Below are positions 6,600 to 13,185 of a stretch of DNA of 13,852 nucleotides, piece by piece. Position 1 is the first letter of the stretch; every line of letters begins with the position of its first letter. The stretch comes from SAR324 cluster bacterium (GTDB lineage: Bacteria; SAR324; JACQKK01). The translations under genes and the position numbers were made by a program. Below the pieces are notes generated by a model. It did not search any database, was not told the DNA's origin, and was given only the letters and a program-made list of their open reading frames with translations. The stretch covers positions 1-13,852 of the forward strand of contig JACZVE010000029.1 in the NCBI GenBank assembly GCA_022572825.1, written 5' to 3'.

Positions 6600-7085
6600 A
6601 TGCTCAAGGGTCTTCATCACAACGCCTACCGCTGCCGGGACTCGGAGGAGACGCGAAAATTCTACGAGGATTTTCTGGGGATGCCGCTGACCCACACACT
6701 TGCAATCGGCGAGAGCAAAACCGGCCGTAAGACCAAGATGCTGCACACCTTCTACAGGATGGATGACAACTCCTGTCTCGCCTTTTTCGAAGTGCCGGAC
6801 ACGCCCTTCGCATTCAAGGATCAGGAGGACTTCGATCTGCATATCGCTTTGGAAGTGGAGCCTGACCAGCTGCAACCGATGTTCGACAAGGGCAAGGCGG
6901 CGGGCATCGATACGCGCGGCATCTCCGATCATGGCTTCATCGACTCGATTTACTTCCGCGATCCCAACGGCTATGTGATTGAACTCACCGCCAAGCGGGC
7001 CAATCACGATGAGGCCATGGATCCCGCGGCGAACGGTGCGCGCCGGAAACTGGACGAATGGCAGACCGCCAAAGCTGGAGGTTAG
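6600..7085 (+). CDS. VOC-superfamily protein (glyoxalase/extradiol dioxygenase fold)
   Basis: A 161-residue protein of the vicinal oxygen chelate superfamily. Two beta-alpha-beta-beta-beta modules are visible. The first is LHHNAYRCRDSEETRKFYED and on to SCLAFFEVPD (5-67). The second is DLHIALEVE to DPNGYVIELT (79-130). Candidate metal ligands are H6 or H7, H81 and E128, with E64 as a further acidic residue, so a divalent-metal enzyme is likely. The C-terminal 25 residues are charged and extend past the fold. It sits directly after the GST gene, so the pair may act on glutathione adducts or ring-cleavage intermediates. Members of this superfamily include glyoxalase I, epimerases, fosfomycin/bleomycin resistance proteins and dioxygenases, and sequence alone does not settle which this is. 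Confidence 0.88.
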   Translation: MLKGLHHNAYRCRDSEETRKFYEDFLGMPLTHTLAIGESKTGRKTKMLHTFYRMDDNSCLAFFEVPDTPFAFKDQEDFDLHIALEVEPDQLQPMFDKGKAAGIDTRGISDHGFIDSIYFRDPNGYVIELTAKRANHDEAMDPAANGARRKLDEWQTAKAGG

Positions 7086-7224
7086 ACCTGTCAGAAGTCT
7101 CTGGTGGGTGCGGCCCGATCCGCCACACCTGCGAGACGCCCGCCCCACCCCCGTTTGCGCAGTTTCGCCCTCAGGAGTTCGCTCACGCCAATTCTAACGG
7201 TAATGGCTCGGCTGCAGACCAAGT

Positions 7225-7253
7225 TTCAAACCATCTACGACCGCTGGTTTTGA
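7225..7253. terminator. Weak bidirectional hairpin between convergent genes
   Basis: TCAAACCA pairs with TGGTTTTGA (one bulged base) around an 11-base loop. The A-rich left arm and T-rich right arm would give short U runs on either strand. It lies 140 bases after the VOC stop and just before the end of the convergent alpha/beta hydrolase, so it could stop transcription both ways. The stem has few GC pairs. Confidence 0.3.
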
Positions 7254-7266
7254 CCCTAAGCGCGCC

Positions 7267-8028
7267 TCAACCTTCGACGACTGCCTGCAGAAATTTCATG
7301 GCATGCGGAAGCACTAAATCAGCGCGGTAGAATGCCTCCGGATGATTGACGCCCGGGATAGACACAAAGCTTCCCCGAGGTAATTGCTCGACACACGCTT
7401 CGACTTGAGGGAAAGCGCCGTCCAACTCGCCGGCGTACACCAAGCACGGCATCGTCATCGCTGGGAGGATGTCCTCCAGCGAAGGCCAGTCCAGCAAGGC
7501 TGCCGCCAGGGCCAGAAAGTCATTGTCGAACAACTCCGCTTCTTCTGCCGGTGAGAGCGCCGCGCGATTCAACCCCATCCTCTGAAGGAACGCGCCAACG
7601 AATGCCTCTGGATCCGTGCCGTCGGGACGGCTGGCGGCGGGTAATCGGCGCCCATAAGGATGGGCGCCCCCGATAATCAGCGAATTGACCCGTTCCGCCG
7701 CGTACTTGGCCATCCCAAATCCGAACAACCCGCCCATCGAATAGCCCCAAAAATGTGCCTTGGGGAGGTCCAACGCATCGAGCACCGCGACAATATCCCC
7801 CACGTGTTGGGGCAGGGTATATGCGGCCTCATCATGTGGTTTATCGCTCGCGCCGTGACCCCGGGCATCTATGAGAATGAGACGGTAGTTGGTTCTAAGG
7901 GCGTCGACGTACCCGACCCGGGACCAGCCCTTCATACTCCAAAATAAACCGTGTTGAAGCACCAGGGGTGGGCCTTCACCCTCGACTTGGTAATGGATAC
8001 GGATGCCTTGATTGATTGCGTATGGCAT
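7267..8028 (-). CDS. Alpha/beta hydrolase
   Basis: A 253-residue alpha/beta-fold hydrolase, probably a cytoplasmic esterase, lactonase or C-C bond hydrolase. The oxyanion-hole HG is at 26-27 (LVLQHGLFW), then DARGHGASDKP (54-64), the nucleophile elbow GYSMGG with S97 (95-100), the acid D203 in AGELDGAFP, and H229 in GVNHPEAF. The cap region (about 120-185) is acidic and alanine-rich. The start at 8028 has AGGAG ten bases upstream and gives a normal N-terminus (MPYAINQGIRIHYQVEGEGPP); the longer frame to 8130 adds residues that look like leader. It converges on the GST-VOC operon and diverges from the gene at 8511. Enzymes of this fold often hydrolyse ring-cleavage products, so a link to the neighbouring module is possible, but the substrate is not evident. 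Confidence 0.9.
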   Translation of the reverse strand: MPYAINQGIRIHYQVEGEGPPLVLQHGLFWSMKGWSRVGYVDALRTNYRLILIDARGHGASDKPHDEAAYTLPQHVGDIVAVLDALDLPKAHFWGYSMGGLFGFGMAKYAAERVNSLIIGGAHPYGRRLPAASRPDGTDPEAFVGAFLQRMGLNRAALSPAEEAELFDNDFLALAAALLDWPSLEDILPAMTMPCLVYAGELDGAFPQVEACVEQLPRGSFVSIPGVNHPEAFYRADLVLPHAMKFLQAVVEG

Positions 8029-8510
8029 CGTCTTTGCGCTCCTAGCGAAGGGAGAAGCAATTGTCTGATTTTTTATATTCGATGGACTTTTTCCCAGATG
8101 GAGCCGCCAGAAACCCGTAGGCAAACCCACCAGGTAAGGTTACTCCTTGAACGACGATGCGGAACCGCGCCCTTCTTTGGGCGCTAGGCGCATCCCTGCG
8201 CGGCGATGGGGCTAGTTGAGGGTCACGCCTTTTTTACACAGGGCCACCTCACAGCGAAGGCCGTGCGCATCTAGCACGGCCGGCGCATACCGGCGGCTTG
8301 TCCTGAGGTCGTAGCGGCCCCGCGATAATTCCCATCAGTTTGAGAGGATCGGGACCTCTCGCTCCATCGCCCCCCACTGAGAGGTTACCAAGGGGAGCGG
8401 GGGATTTCGACTCCTTGCCAACATTTCAGCGGACGTTGTAGAGGTTGTTCACGACACGGACAGAAGGCAAAGACCCGAGGGGTGTCTAAACTCGAACAGG
8501 GGGAAGTGAG
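8029..8510. other. Divergent intergenic region with hairpins
   Basis: No gene is visible. The region must hold promoters for the minus-strand alpha/beta hydrolase and the plus-strand membrane protein. On the minus strand TATAAA (8072-8077), 44 bases before the hydrolase ATG, could be a -10 box, but no good -35 is present. Two perfect inverted repeats occur: GGCCGTGC/GCACGGCC (8259-8266 and 8274-8281) and GAGAGG/CCTCTC (8342-8347 and 8355-8360). GCTCC (8361-8365) can also pair with GGAGC (8394-8398). None has a T tract. Confidence 0.45.
8259..8281. repeat. 8-base inverted repeat in the divergent region
   Basis: GGCCGTGC and GCACGGCC are perfect complements separated by seven bases. It lies about 230 bases from either flanking start. 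It could be an operator for a dimeric regulator or an RNA hairpin. It lacks a T run on both strands. Confidence 0.35.
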
Positions 8511-9095
8511 ATGGATAGCCGATTTGGAAAGCTTGAAAAGAGGGTCCGTTGGCTTACGGCGGCGGTTGCTGTCCTGATGGGGGCCCTTGTGGTTCTGGTC
8601 AGTTATGGAGCGACAAGACCGATCCCAGACGTGATCCGCTCCCGTGGTTTTGAGGTAATTAATGAGAATGGGGAGGTTGATGCAGCACTTTTTGCAGGAG
8701 GGATGGGAGGGCATTTAACCCTTACCTTTCCACCCGGCATTGGGGAACCTAAGGACATGCCCAGTAGACTCGAGCTTGGATACGAGGGGCTCAGTTTGTA
8801 CCAACGAGGAACCTTTTTATCCGAATTTCGGTGTGTGGATGCCGGAGGGGGTGCTGATTGTGCGGAGATCGCAAAACGTTTTTCAGCAAGGAAAATCGGG
8901 AACAAGTATTTCGTTCCACTTCATCATGAGATTTTCAGGATGGCTTGGCAGGGGAATGGTGGAGAACTCTTGTTATTTAACACTGAGGGTGAACAGGTGG
9001 CCCACTTGTATGTTACCGGTTCCGGAGCAGCCGGCTTGTGGGTCGGGGATGGGCAAGGAACAGAGAGGGTGTTTGAATCCATAGCTCCTGAATGA
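8511..9095 (+). CDS. Membrane-anchored protein with repeated beta-hairpin motif
   Basis: A 194-residue protein with a short charged N-terminus (KLEKRVRW) and one membrane helix (about 14-33), so the rest probably faces the periplasm. Two related segments follow: RGFEVINENGEVDAALFAG (45-63) and ELLLFNTEGEQVAHLYVTG (152-170), the latter followed by GLWVGDGQGTERV. This F/L-x-x-x-(D/N)-x-x-G-x-(x)-x-A-x-L pattern recurs in uncharacterised bacterial proteins with an N-terminal helix and beta-hairpin repeats. Two cysteines (C108, C117) could form a disulfide. GGGGGAAG lies just upstream of the ATG. Base composition is visibly lower in GC than in the M20 and esterase genes, hinting at separate origin. 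No function can be assigned. Confidence 0.72.
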   Translation: MDSRFGKLEKRVRWLTAAVAVLMGALVVLVSYGATRPIPDVIRSRGFEVINENGEVDAALFAGGMGGHLTLTFPPGIGEPKDMPSRLELGYEGLSLYQRGTFLSEFRCVDAGGGADCAEIAKRFSARKIGNKYFVPLHHEIFRMAWQGNGGELLLFNTEGEQVAHLYVTGSGAAGLWVGDGQGTERVFESIAPE

Positions 9096-9112
9096 GCCTT
9101 GCCTTTGAGAGA

Positions 9113-9124
9113 GCCTGTACAGGC
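9113..9124. promoter_or_regulatory. 12-base perfect palindrome upstream of the M20 gene
   Basis: GCCTGTACAGGC is self-complementary and lies 126 bases before the M20 start, just after the stop of the membrane-protein gene. A second short inverted repeat, CGGGC/GCCCG (9125-9129 and 9137-9141), follows at once. They could form an operator or a stem structure. There is no T tract. Confidence 0.3.
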
Positions 9125-9249
9125 CGGGCCGGGAAAGCCCGTCAGAGTGCGATTTGGAAGGGGTTATTCGGGGAATTGCGGAGAGGATCGCAACCCATCG
9201 CGTACCGCCCGCGGTGGCCACGAATGATAGAAGCGAACCGGAGACAGCG

Positions 9250-10485
9250 ATGGAACCGTTGCGGATCGATCCGGAGCGGCTGTGGCATTCCCTCATGGAG
9301 ATGGCCCGCATCGGGGCCACCCCTGCCGGCGGCTGCAATCGGCTCACCCTCACCGATGCGGACAAGGCGGCGCGGGACCTGTTCGTCGCCTGGGCGCGCG
9401 AGGCAGGGTGCGCGGTCTCCGTGGACGCGGCAGGCAATATCTTCGCCCGTCGGGCCGGCAGCGCCGACGACAGCGAGCCGGTGCTGACCGGCTCTCACCT
9501 GGACACGCAGCCCACCGGCGGAAAGTTCGACGGGGCCTATGGCGTGCTGGCCGGGCTGGAGGTGGTGCGCACCCTCAACGATCACGGCGTCGCCACGCCC
9601 AGGCCGCTGGAAGTGGCCATGTGGACAAACGAGGAGGGCTCCCGCTTTCAGCCTTCCTGCCTGGGCAGCCGCGCGTTCGTGGGCGATACGCCGCTGGCCG
9701 ACGTGCTGGCGGCCGCGGACACGCGAGGAATCATGCTGGGGGACGAGCTGGAGCGCATCGGCTACGACGGCGATCAGCCCTGTCGGCCACGACCCGTTCA
9801 CGCGTACCTGGAAGCGCACATCGAGCAGGGTCCTATTCTGGAGCGGGAAGGCAAGCCCATCGGGGCGGTGACCGGCGTTCAGGGCAAGCAGGCGCTCTCC
9901 GTGCGCGTCGATGGGATGAACGCCCACGCCGGCACGACGCCCATGGAGGTACGCCGCGATCCGTTGGTCGCTGCGGCGCGCATGGTGACCGAGATCGACC
10001 GCCTCGCCCGCGCGGCCAGGCCGGATGCGCTGGGAACGGTGGGCATGTTCGCGGTCGAACCGGGCTCCATCAATGTCATCAATCAAAACGTCGCGTTCTC
10101 GGTCGACCTGCGCTGCCCGGACGACGCGACTCTGCTCGCCCTGGCGGAATCGGTGCGGGCGGCGATCACCGCCGTCGCATCGGAGCAGGGTCTGGCGGTT
10201 CATGTCGAGGACATCTCCGTCAACGGGGCCGTCGCGTTCGACGAGCGGATCGTGAGCACGGTGGAGCGGGCGGCGGAAAGCTTGGGGTACGCCTGCCGCC
10301 GCATCATCAGCGGTGCGGGCCATGACGCCCGCTCGCTGGCGGCCATCTGCCCCGCCGGGATGATCTTCATCCCCTGCGATGGGGGGCTGAGCCACAACGA
10401 GGCGGAGAATATCTCGCCCGAACAGGCCGCGGCGGGAGCCGACGTGCTGCTGCAATCGCTGCTGAGCCTCACCGCCCAGACCTGA
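9250..10485 (+). CDS. M20 amidohydrolase (N-carbamoyl-amino-acid hydrolase/allantoate amidohydrolase group)
   Basis: A 411-residue cytoplasmic dinuclear-metal hydrolase that removes the carbamoyl group, or hydrolyses a ureido group, on substrates such as N-carbamoyl amino acids, beta-ureidopropionate or allantoate. All expected metal ligands are present: H83 in GSHLDTQPTGG, D94 in KFDGAYGV, E129 in TNEEGSRF (E128 being the general base), H190 in EAHIEQGP and H382 in GLSHNEAEN. The dimerisation insert contains GMNAHAGTTPM (222-232), and SGAGHDA (354-360) is also typical. The start has GGAG six bases upstream (9240-9243); the in-frame ATG at 9154 lacks a site. The final codons and stop fall in a direct repeat shared with 11807-11857. 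Substrate choice within the group cannot be settled from sequence. Confidence 0.93.
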   Translation: MEPLRIDPERLWHSLMEMARIGATPAGGCNRLTLTDADKAARDLFVAWAREAGCAVSVDAAGNIFARRAGSADDSEPVLTGSHLDTQPTGGKFDGAYGVLAGLEVVRTLNDHGVATPRPLEVAMWTNEEGSRFQPSCLGSRAFVGDTPLADVLAAADTRGIMLGDELERIGYDGDQPCRPRPVHAYLEAHIEQGPILEREGKPIGAVTGVQGKQALSVRVDGMNAHAGTTPMEVRRDPLVAAARMVTEIDRLARAARPDALGTVGMFAVEPGSINVINQNVAFSVDLRCPDDATLLALAESVRAAITAVASEQGLAVHVEDISVNGAVAFDERIVSTVERAAESLGYACRRIISGAGHDARSLAAICPAGMIFIPCDGGLSHNEAENISPEQAAAGADVLLQSLLSLTAQT

Positions 10486-10516
10486 CCAGCCCGGGTGCGT
10501 GCCACCCGATCGCCCG
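10466..10516. repeat. 51-base direct repeat, copy 1
   Basis: This copy covers the last codons and stop of the M20 gene plus 31 bases downstream. It matches 11807-11857 at 49 of 51 positions (C10476 versus G11817; A10488 versus G11829). It contains a perfect hairpin CGGGTG-N5-CACCCG (10492-10508) seven bases after the stop. The repeats are 1341 bases apart in direct orientation and bracket the MDR oxidoreductase. Confidence 0.9.
10492..10508. terminator. Hairpin after the M20 gene (repeat copy 1)
   Basis: CGGGTG (10492-10497) and CACCCG (10503-10508) form a six-pair GC-rich stem with a five-base loop directly after the M20 stop. The position suits a 3' end structure, but no T tract follows, so factor-independent termination is doubtful. 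Confidence 0.4.
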
Positions 10517-10579
10517 GCCGCCCTGCTCCGCCGGCGGCAAGCCCGCGGGGTCACAGTATCGCCCGCCACGCCTTCTGTA

Positions 10580-10596
10580 GTGATCAGACTGGTCAC
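10580..10596. promoter_or_regulatory. 17-base imperfect palindrome
   Basis: GTGATCAGACTGGTCAC is symmetric apart from its centre and one pair. It resembles an operator for a dimeric helix-turn-helix regulator. It lies between the converging M20 and oxidoreductase genes, an odd place for an operator, and may be a relic of a promoter region carried in with the oxidoreductase segment. Confidence 0.3.
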
Positions 10597-10709
10597 TGCG
10601 ATCTTTCCCTCGATCCGGTACCGCTGCCCGTGCTCGGTCTTGACGGGAGATGTGCAGTTCGTCCTGCGCGCTTGTCAGCGAGATCCGGCCTCCCACGTCG
10701 GGAGGGGGC

Positions 10710-11675
10710 TCACATCGTGACGACCACTTTGCCTAGAGCATGCCCTTCTCCAACATGACGGAGGGCATCGGGCACGCCCGACAATGGATACCGTCGATCG
10801 ATGATTGGCACTATAGAACCGCTCTCAACAAGCTCCAGGAGGCGGACATTGTCGTTTTGTTTTGGGTTGACTATGAGGAGGCTCATTTTCTTGCTTCCAA
10901 ACATAGAAATGATTGGTCCCAACACCAGGGCTTGATACAGCCGCTTCGCCGAGCCCCCGACCAGGAGATAAGTCCCACTTGGGGCCAGTGCACGCCTGTT
11001 GTCGAAGAGCGAGCGGTGCGCAACAAGATCAAGGATCAAGTCGTAGCGCCGCCCATTTTTGGTGAAGTCCTCCTTCGTGTAGTCAACAACGTGGTCCGCG
11101 CCGTTCGAGCGCATGAAGTCCTGTTTCTCCGTGTTGTCCACAGCAGTGACTTCAGCCCCGAATGACTTGGCCAACTGCACCGCAAAAGTACCGGAGCCCC
11201 CGCCTGCGCCATTGATCAGAACTTTCTGGCCGGCCTGGAGCTGCCCTTTGTCGAGTATCCCCCGCAGAGCGATAACTCCAGCCTGAGGGAGAACCGACAC
11301 ATCCTCGAACGTCATCTTGGCGGGTTTGAGTGTCAACACTCCTTCACGTGCGCAGGCGTATTCTGCAAAACCTCCAAAGGACCCCATGATGTCGCCAAAC
11401 ACTTCATCCCCAGGCTCAAACCGCGTGACCTTCCTGCCGACTGCTTCAACCCGCCCTGCTACGTCCGAGCCGAGGATCTTGAACCTGGACTTGAACAGCC
11501 CCCAAGTAGTGCGCGTGTAGAACGGTGTCCCGGTCAACATCTCCCAATCGGAGAGGTTCAGGGAGGTTGCATAGATCTTGATCAGAACCTCGTCGTCTCG
11601 AGGTGTGGGCTTCTGGACCTCCTCAAGCGCCACAGTTTCTGGAGGCCCATACTTGTGACAAACGGCGGCTTTCAT
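10710..11675 (-). CDS. MDR-family NAD(P)H oxidoreductase, zinc-independent quinone-reductase type
   Basis: A 321-residue medium-chain dehydrogenase/reductase. The N-terminal catalytic domain reads MKAAVCHKYGPPETVALEEV, then VLIKIYATSLNLSDW (30-44) and GSDVAGRVEAVG (69-80). SLN and D43 replace the zinc-binding cysteine of alcohol dehydrogenases, so it is probably a quinone oxidoreductase or enoyl reductase. The nucleotide-binding fold has LINGAGGGSGTFAVQLAK (153-170), then AVDNTEKQDFMRSNGADHVVDY, typical of NADPH use. The protein ends with GKVVVTM. The start is set by homology, since the ribosome binding site is weak. A strong inverted repeat lies 57 bases upstream. The gene is clearly lower in GC than its flanking M20 and esterase genes and is bracketed by 51-base direct repeats, which indicates acquisition by insertion. 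Substrate unknown. Confidence 0.92.
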   Translation of the reverse strand: MKAAVCHKYGPPETVALEEVQKPTPRDDEVLIKIYATSLNLSDWEMLTGTPFYTRTTWGLFKSRFKILGSDVAGRVEAVGRKVTRFEPGDEVFGDIMGSFGGFAEYACAREGVLTLKPAKMTFEDVSVLPQAGVIALRGILDKGQLQAGQKVLINGAGGGSGTFAVQLAKSFGAEVTAVDNTEKQDFMRSNGADHVVDYTKEDFTKNGRRYDLILDLVAHRSLFDNRRALAPSGTYLLVGGSAKRLYQALVLGPIISMFGSKKMSLLIVNPKQNDNVRLLELVESGSIVPIIDRRYPLSGVPDALRHVGEGHALGKVVVTM

Positions 11676-11731
11676 CCATTCATCTCGGTTACCAGTGGAC
11701 GTGACGAGAAGGAGGCTGGTTTGAATCCACC

Positions 11732-11752
11732 TTAGTGTCAAATAAACACTAA
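11732..11752. promoter_or_regulatory. Inverted repeat, probable operator of the oxidoreductase
   Basis: TTAGTGT (11732-11738) and ACACTAA (11746-11752) are perfect complements separated by seven bases in an AT-rich stretch. On the minus strand the site contains TTGACA, a perfect -35 hexamer, though no good -10 follows at standard spacing. It lies 57 bases upstream of the oxidoreductase ATG. Size and symmetry suit a TetR-family or similar repressor, which often control such reductases. No regulator gene is in the window. Confidence 0.5.
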
Positions 11753-11806
11753 CGGAGCGTGTGTTGTGCTCTGCTGCTGTGCGTCCATCGGTAGCCGCCC
11801 CGCAGC

Positions 11807-11857
11807 GCCTCACCGCGCAGACCTGACCGGCCCGGGTGCGTGCCACCCGATCGCCCG
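11807..11857. repeat. 51-base direct repeat, copy 2
   Basis: This is the partner of 10466-10516. It still encodes LTAQT and a stop in the M20 sense; one of its two differences is a silent third-base change (GCC to GCG). The match ends abruptly on both sides. The copy lies between the oxidoreductase promoter region and the end of the convergent esterase, and it carries the same hairpin at 11833-11849, 40 bases beyond the esterase stop. Confidence 0.9.
11833..11849. terminator. Hairpin after the esterase gene (repeat copy 2)
   Basis: CGGGTG (11833-11838) and CACCCG (11844-11849) repeat the hairpin found after the M20 gene. Read from the minus strand it lies just past the esterase stop, so the same structure may serve both converging genes. 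There is no T run. Confidence 0.35.
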
Positions 11858-11889
11858 CCACCCTCGGGCGCGGCTTGTTACTCGGCTGG

Positions 11890-12834
11890 TTACCCGGAGC
11901 CCAGCAGCCCCTCCCGGATGGCGGCACCCACCCGCTCCACTTCCTCCTCGGCGAGCCTGCTGACGAGGCGGGCTCGCAGAAAGCCGTGCACGGCCCCCGG
12001 TGCTCTGCGGATCACGGTGGGCACCCCGGCCTCCGCGAGCCGCTGGCCGTAGCGCTCGCCCTCGTCCCGCAGCGGATCGTGCTCCGCGGTCAGGACGTAC
12101 GCCGGCGGCAGGTTGGCAAGATCCCGCGCCCGCATCGGCACCGCGTAGGGATCGTCGGTCTCCAGTTCGCCCTGCAGGTAAGCGCTCCAGTAGTAGATCA
12201 AATCCTCGCGGGAGAGGAAGGGATCGTCGGTATTGGTCACGGCGCTGCCGGCGTTGAAGTCCGTATCCAGGGCCGGGAAGATCAGGTATTGAAACCGGAT
12301 CGGCGGCCCGCCTCGATCCCGCGCCATCAGCGTGCAGGCCGCCGTCAGCGTGCCGCCGGCGCTGTCACCGCCCAGCGCGATGCGGGAGGCATCGACACCC
12401 ATCAGATCGGCGTGGTCGACGATCCAGCACAGCGCGGCATAGCAGTCCTCCGGCGCCGCCGGGTAGGGATTCTCCGGGGCCAGGCGATAGTTGATGCTGA
12501 TCACCGGCAGGCCGGCGCTTTCCGCGATCCCCAGGGCGTAGACGTCGTGGGTGAAGATGCTTCCCGAAACGAATCCTCCTCCGTGCAGGAAGAGCACGGC
12601 CGGCCCGTGCGGCTGGCCTTGCGGCCGGTAAATGCGGATCGGGATCTGGCGCCCGGGCGCATCGATGAAGCGGTTCGTTACCGAGTATCCATCGGGGACC
12701 GGAACGTGAAAGGCCGCGGACATCCGTTCGCGATACTCGCGGCGTTCCTCGGGCGTCTGGGGTGCGGGCAGCGCCTCGAGCGCCCGGTTCACCCTGCGGA
12801 TCCATTCCGCGACACCTGCCTCAAAGTTCGCCAT
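11890..12834 (-). CDS. HSL-family (family IV) esterase/lipase
   Basis: A 314-residue alpha/beta hydrolase of the hormone-sensitive-lipase family, expected to hydrolyse short- to medium-chain esters in the cytoplasm. Hallmarks in order are HGGG (84-87), forming the oxyanion hole, NYRLAPENPYPA (115-126), the nucleophile S158 in GDSAGG (156-161), the acid D253 in AEHDPLRDEG, and H283 in AVHGF. The N-terminal 60 residues form the usual cap. The length is typical. The start at 12834 has GAGG six bases upstream (12841-12844); the extra residues of the longer frame to 12915 are arginine-rich and atypical. It converges on the M20 hydrolase, from which it is now separated by the inserted oxidoreductase, and diverges from phnW. 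Natural substrate unknown. Confidence 0.93.
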   Translation of the reverse strand: MANFEAGVAEWIRRVNRALEALPAPQTPEERREYRERMSAAFHVPVPDGYSVTNRFIDAPGRQIPIRIYRPQGQPHGPAVLFLHGGGFVSGSIFTHDVYALGIAESAGLPVISINYRLAPENPYPAAPEDCYAALCWIVDHADLMGVDASRIALGGDSAGGTLTAACTLMARDRGGPPIRFQYLIFPALDTDFNAGSAVTNTDDPFLSREDLIYYWSAYLQGELETDDPYAVPMRARDLANLPPAYVLTAEHDPLRDEGERYGQRLAEAGVPTVIRRAPGAVHGFLRARLVSRLAEEEVERVGAAIREGLLGSG

Positions 12835-13185
12835 CGCGGGCCTCGGGCCATGCTGCCCCGCGGGGCCATAGGCGAAGCGCAGGCGTGCGCCGGCGCGTCG
12901 TGCCGACGATCGCACGGCAGCGTGGGAAAAGGACGGCGGCCCAGCGGCCCACCGTGCGCCCCGCCGCGGCGCTGGGACAGCCTGCGGCGCATGGGCGGAC
13001 GGTGCGGCCAGGAACGCCGATTACATTGCTAATTGGTATAAGCAGCATTCAACTTATGAATTTGACCCCTGTTCTTTGTTTTGGGACATTCCGCCCATCA
13101 TCGGCTCGGGCGCTGCCGCCGGCGAGCGAGGCAACGCCCGGGCGCTGCACCGCGCCGCATTCAGCACTGCCACAGGGCGAATCCC
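12835..13185. other. Divergent region between esterase and phnW
   Basis: No gene is visible. The esterase-proximal part (to about 13020) is very GC-rich. A sharp AT-rich island follows (13021-13085), which probably holds the phnW promoter and includes a short dyad ATTCA-N5-TGAAT (13047-13061). The remainder is an ordinary GC-rich leader of about 100 bases. Confidence 0.45.
13033..13060 (+). promoter_or_regulatory. Candidate promoter of phnW
   Basis: TTGGTA (13033-13038) and TATGAA (13055-13060) are separated by 16 bases, each matching four of six consensus positions. The dyad ATTCA/TGAAT overlaps the -10. The placement in the only AT-rich part of the region supports it, but the match is modest and the leader would be over 110 bases. 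Confidence 0.3.

Noticed and set aside
9125..9141. Terminator after the membrane-protein gene
   Set aside because: The stem is only five pairs and no T tract follows on either strand.
9142..10596. 484-codon minus-strand frame over the M20 gene
   Set aside because: The plus strand encodes every metal ligand of the M20 family. The antisense frame has no recognisable domain.
11713..11730. tRNA T-arm-like GGTTTGAATCC
   Set aside because: The stem pairs poorly, and no anticodon arm, D arm or acceptor stem can be built around it.
11836..13032. 398-codon plus-strand frame over the esterase
   Set aside because: The minus strand carries HGGG, GDSAGG and the catalytic Asp/His. The plus frame is low-complexity Arg/Gly/His.
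13061..13078. TTTGACCCCTGTTC sequence resembling flanks of some IS200-like elements
   Set aside because: The resemblance is vague; there is no transposase, no defined end pair and no second copy in the window.
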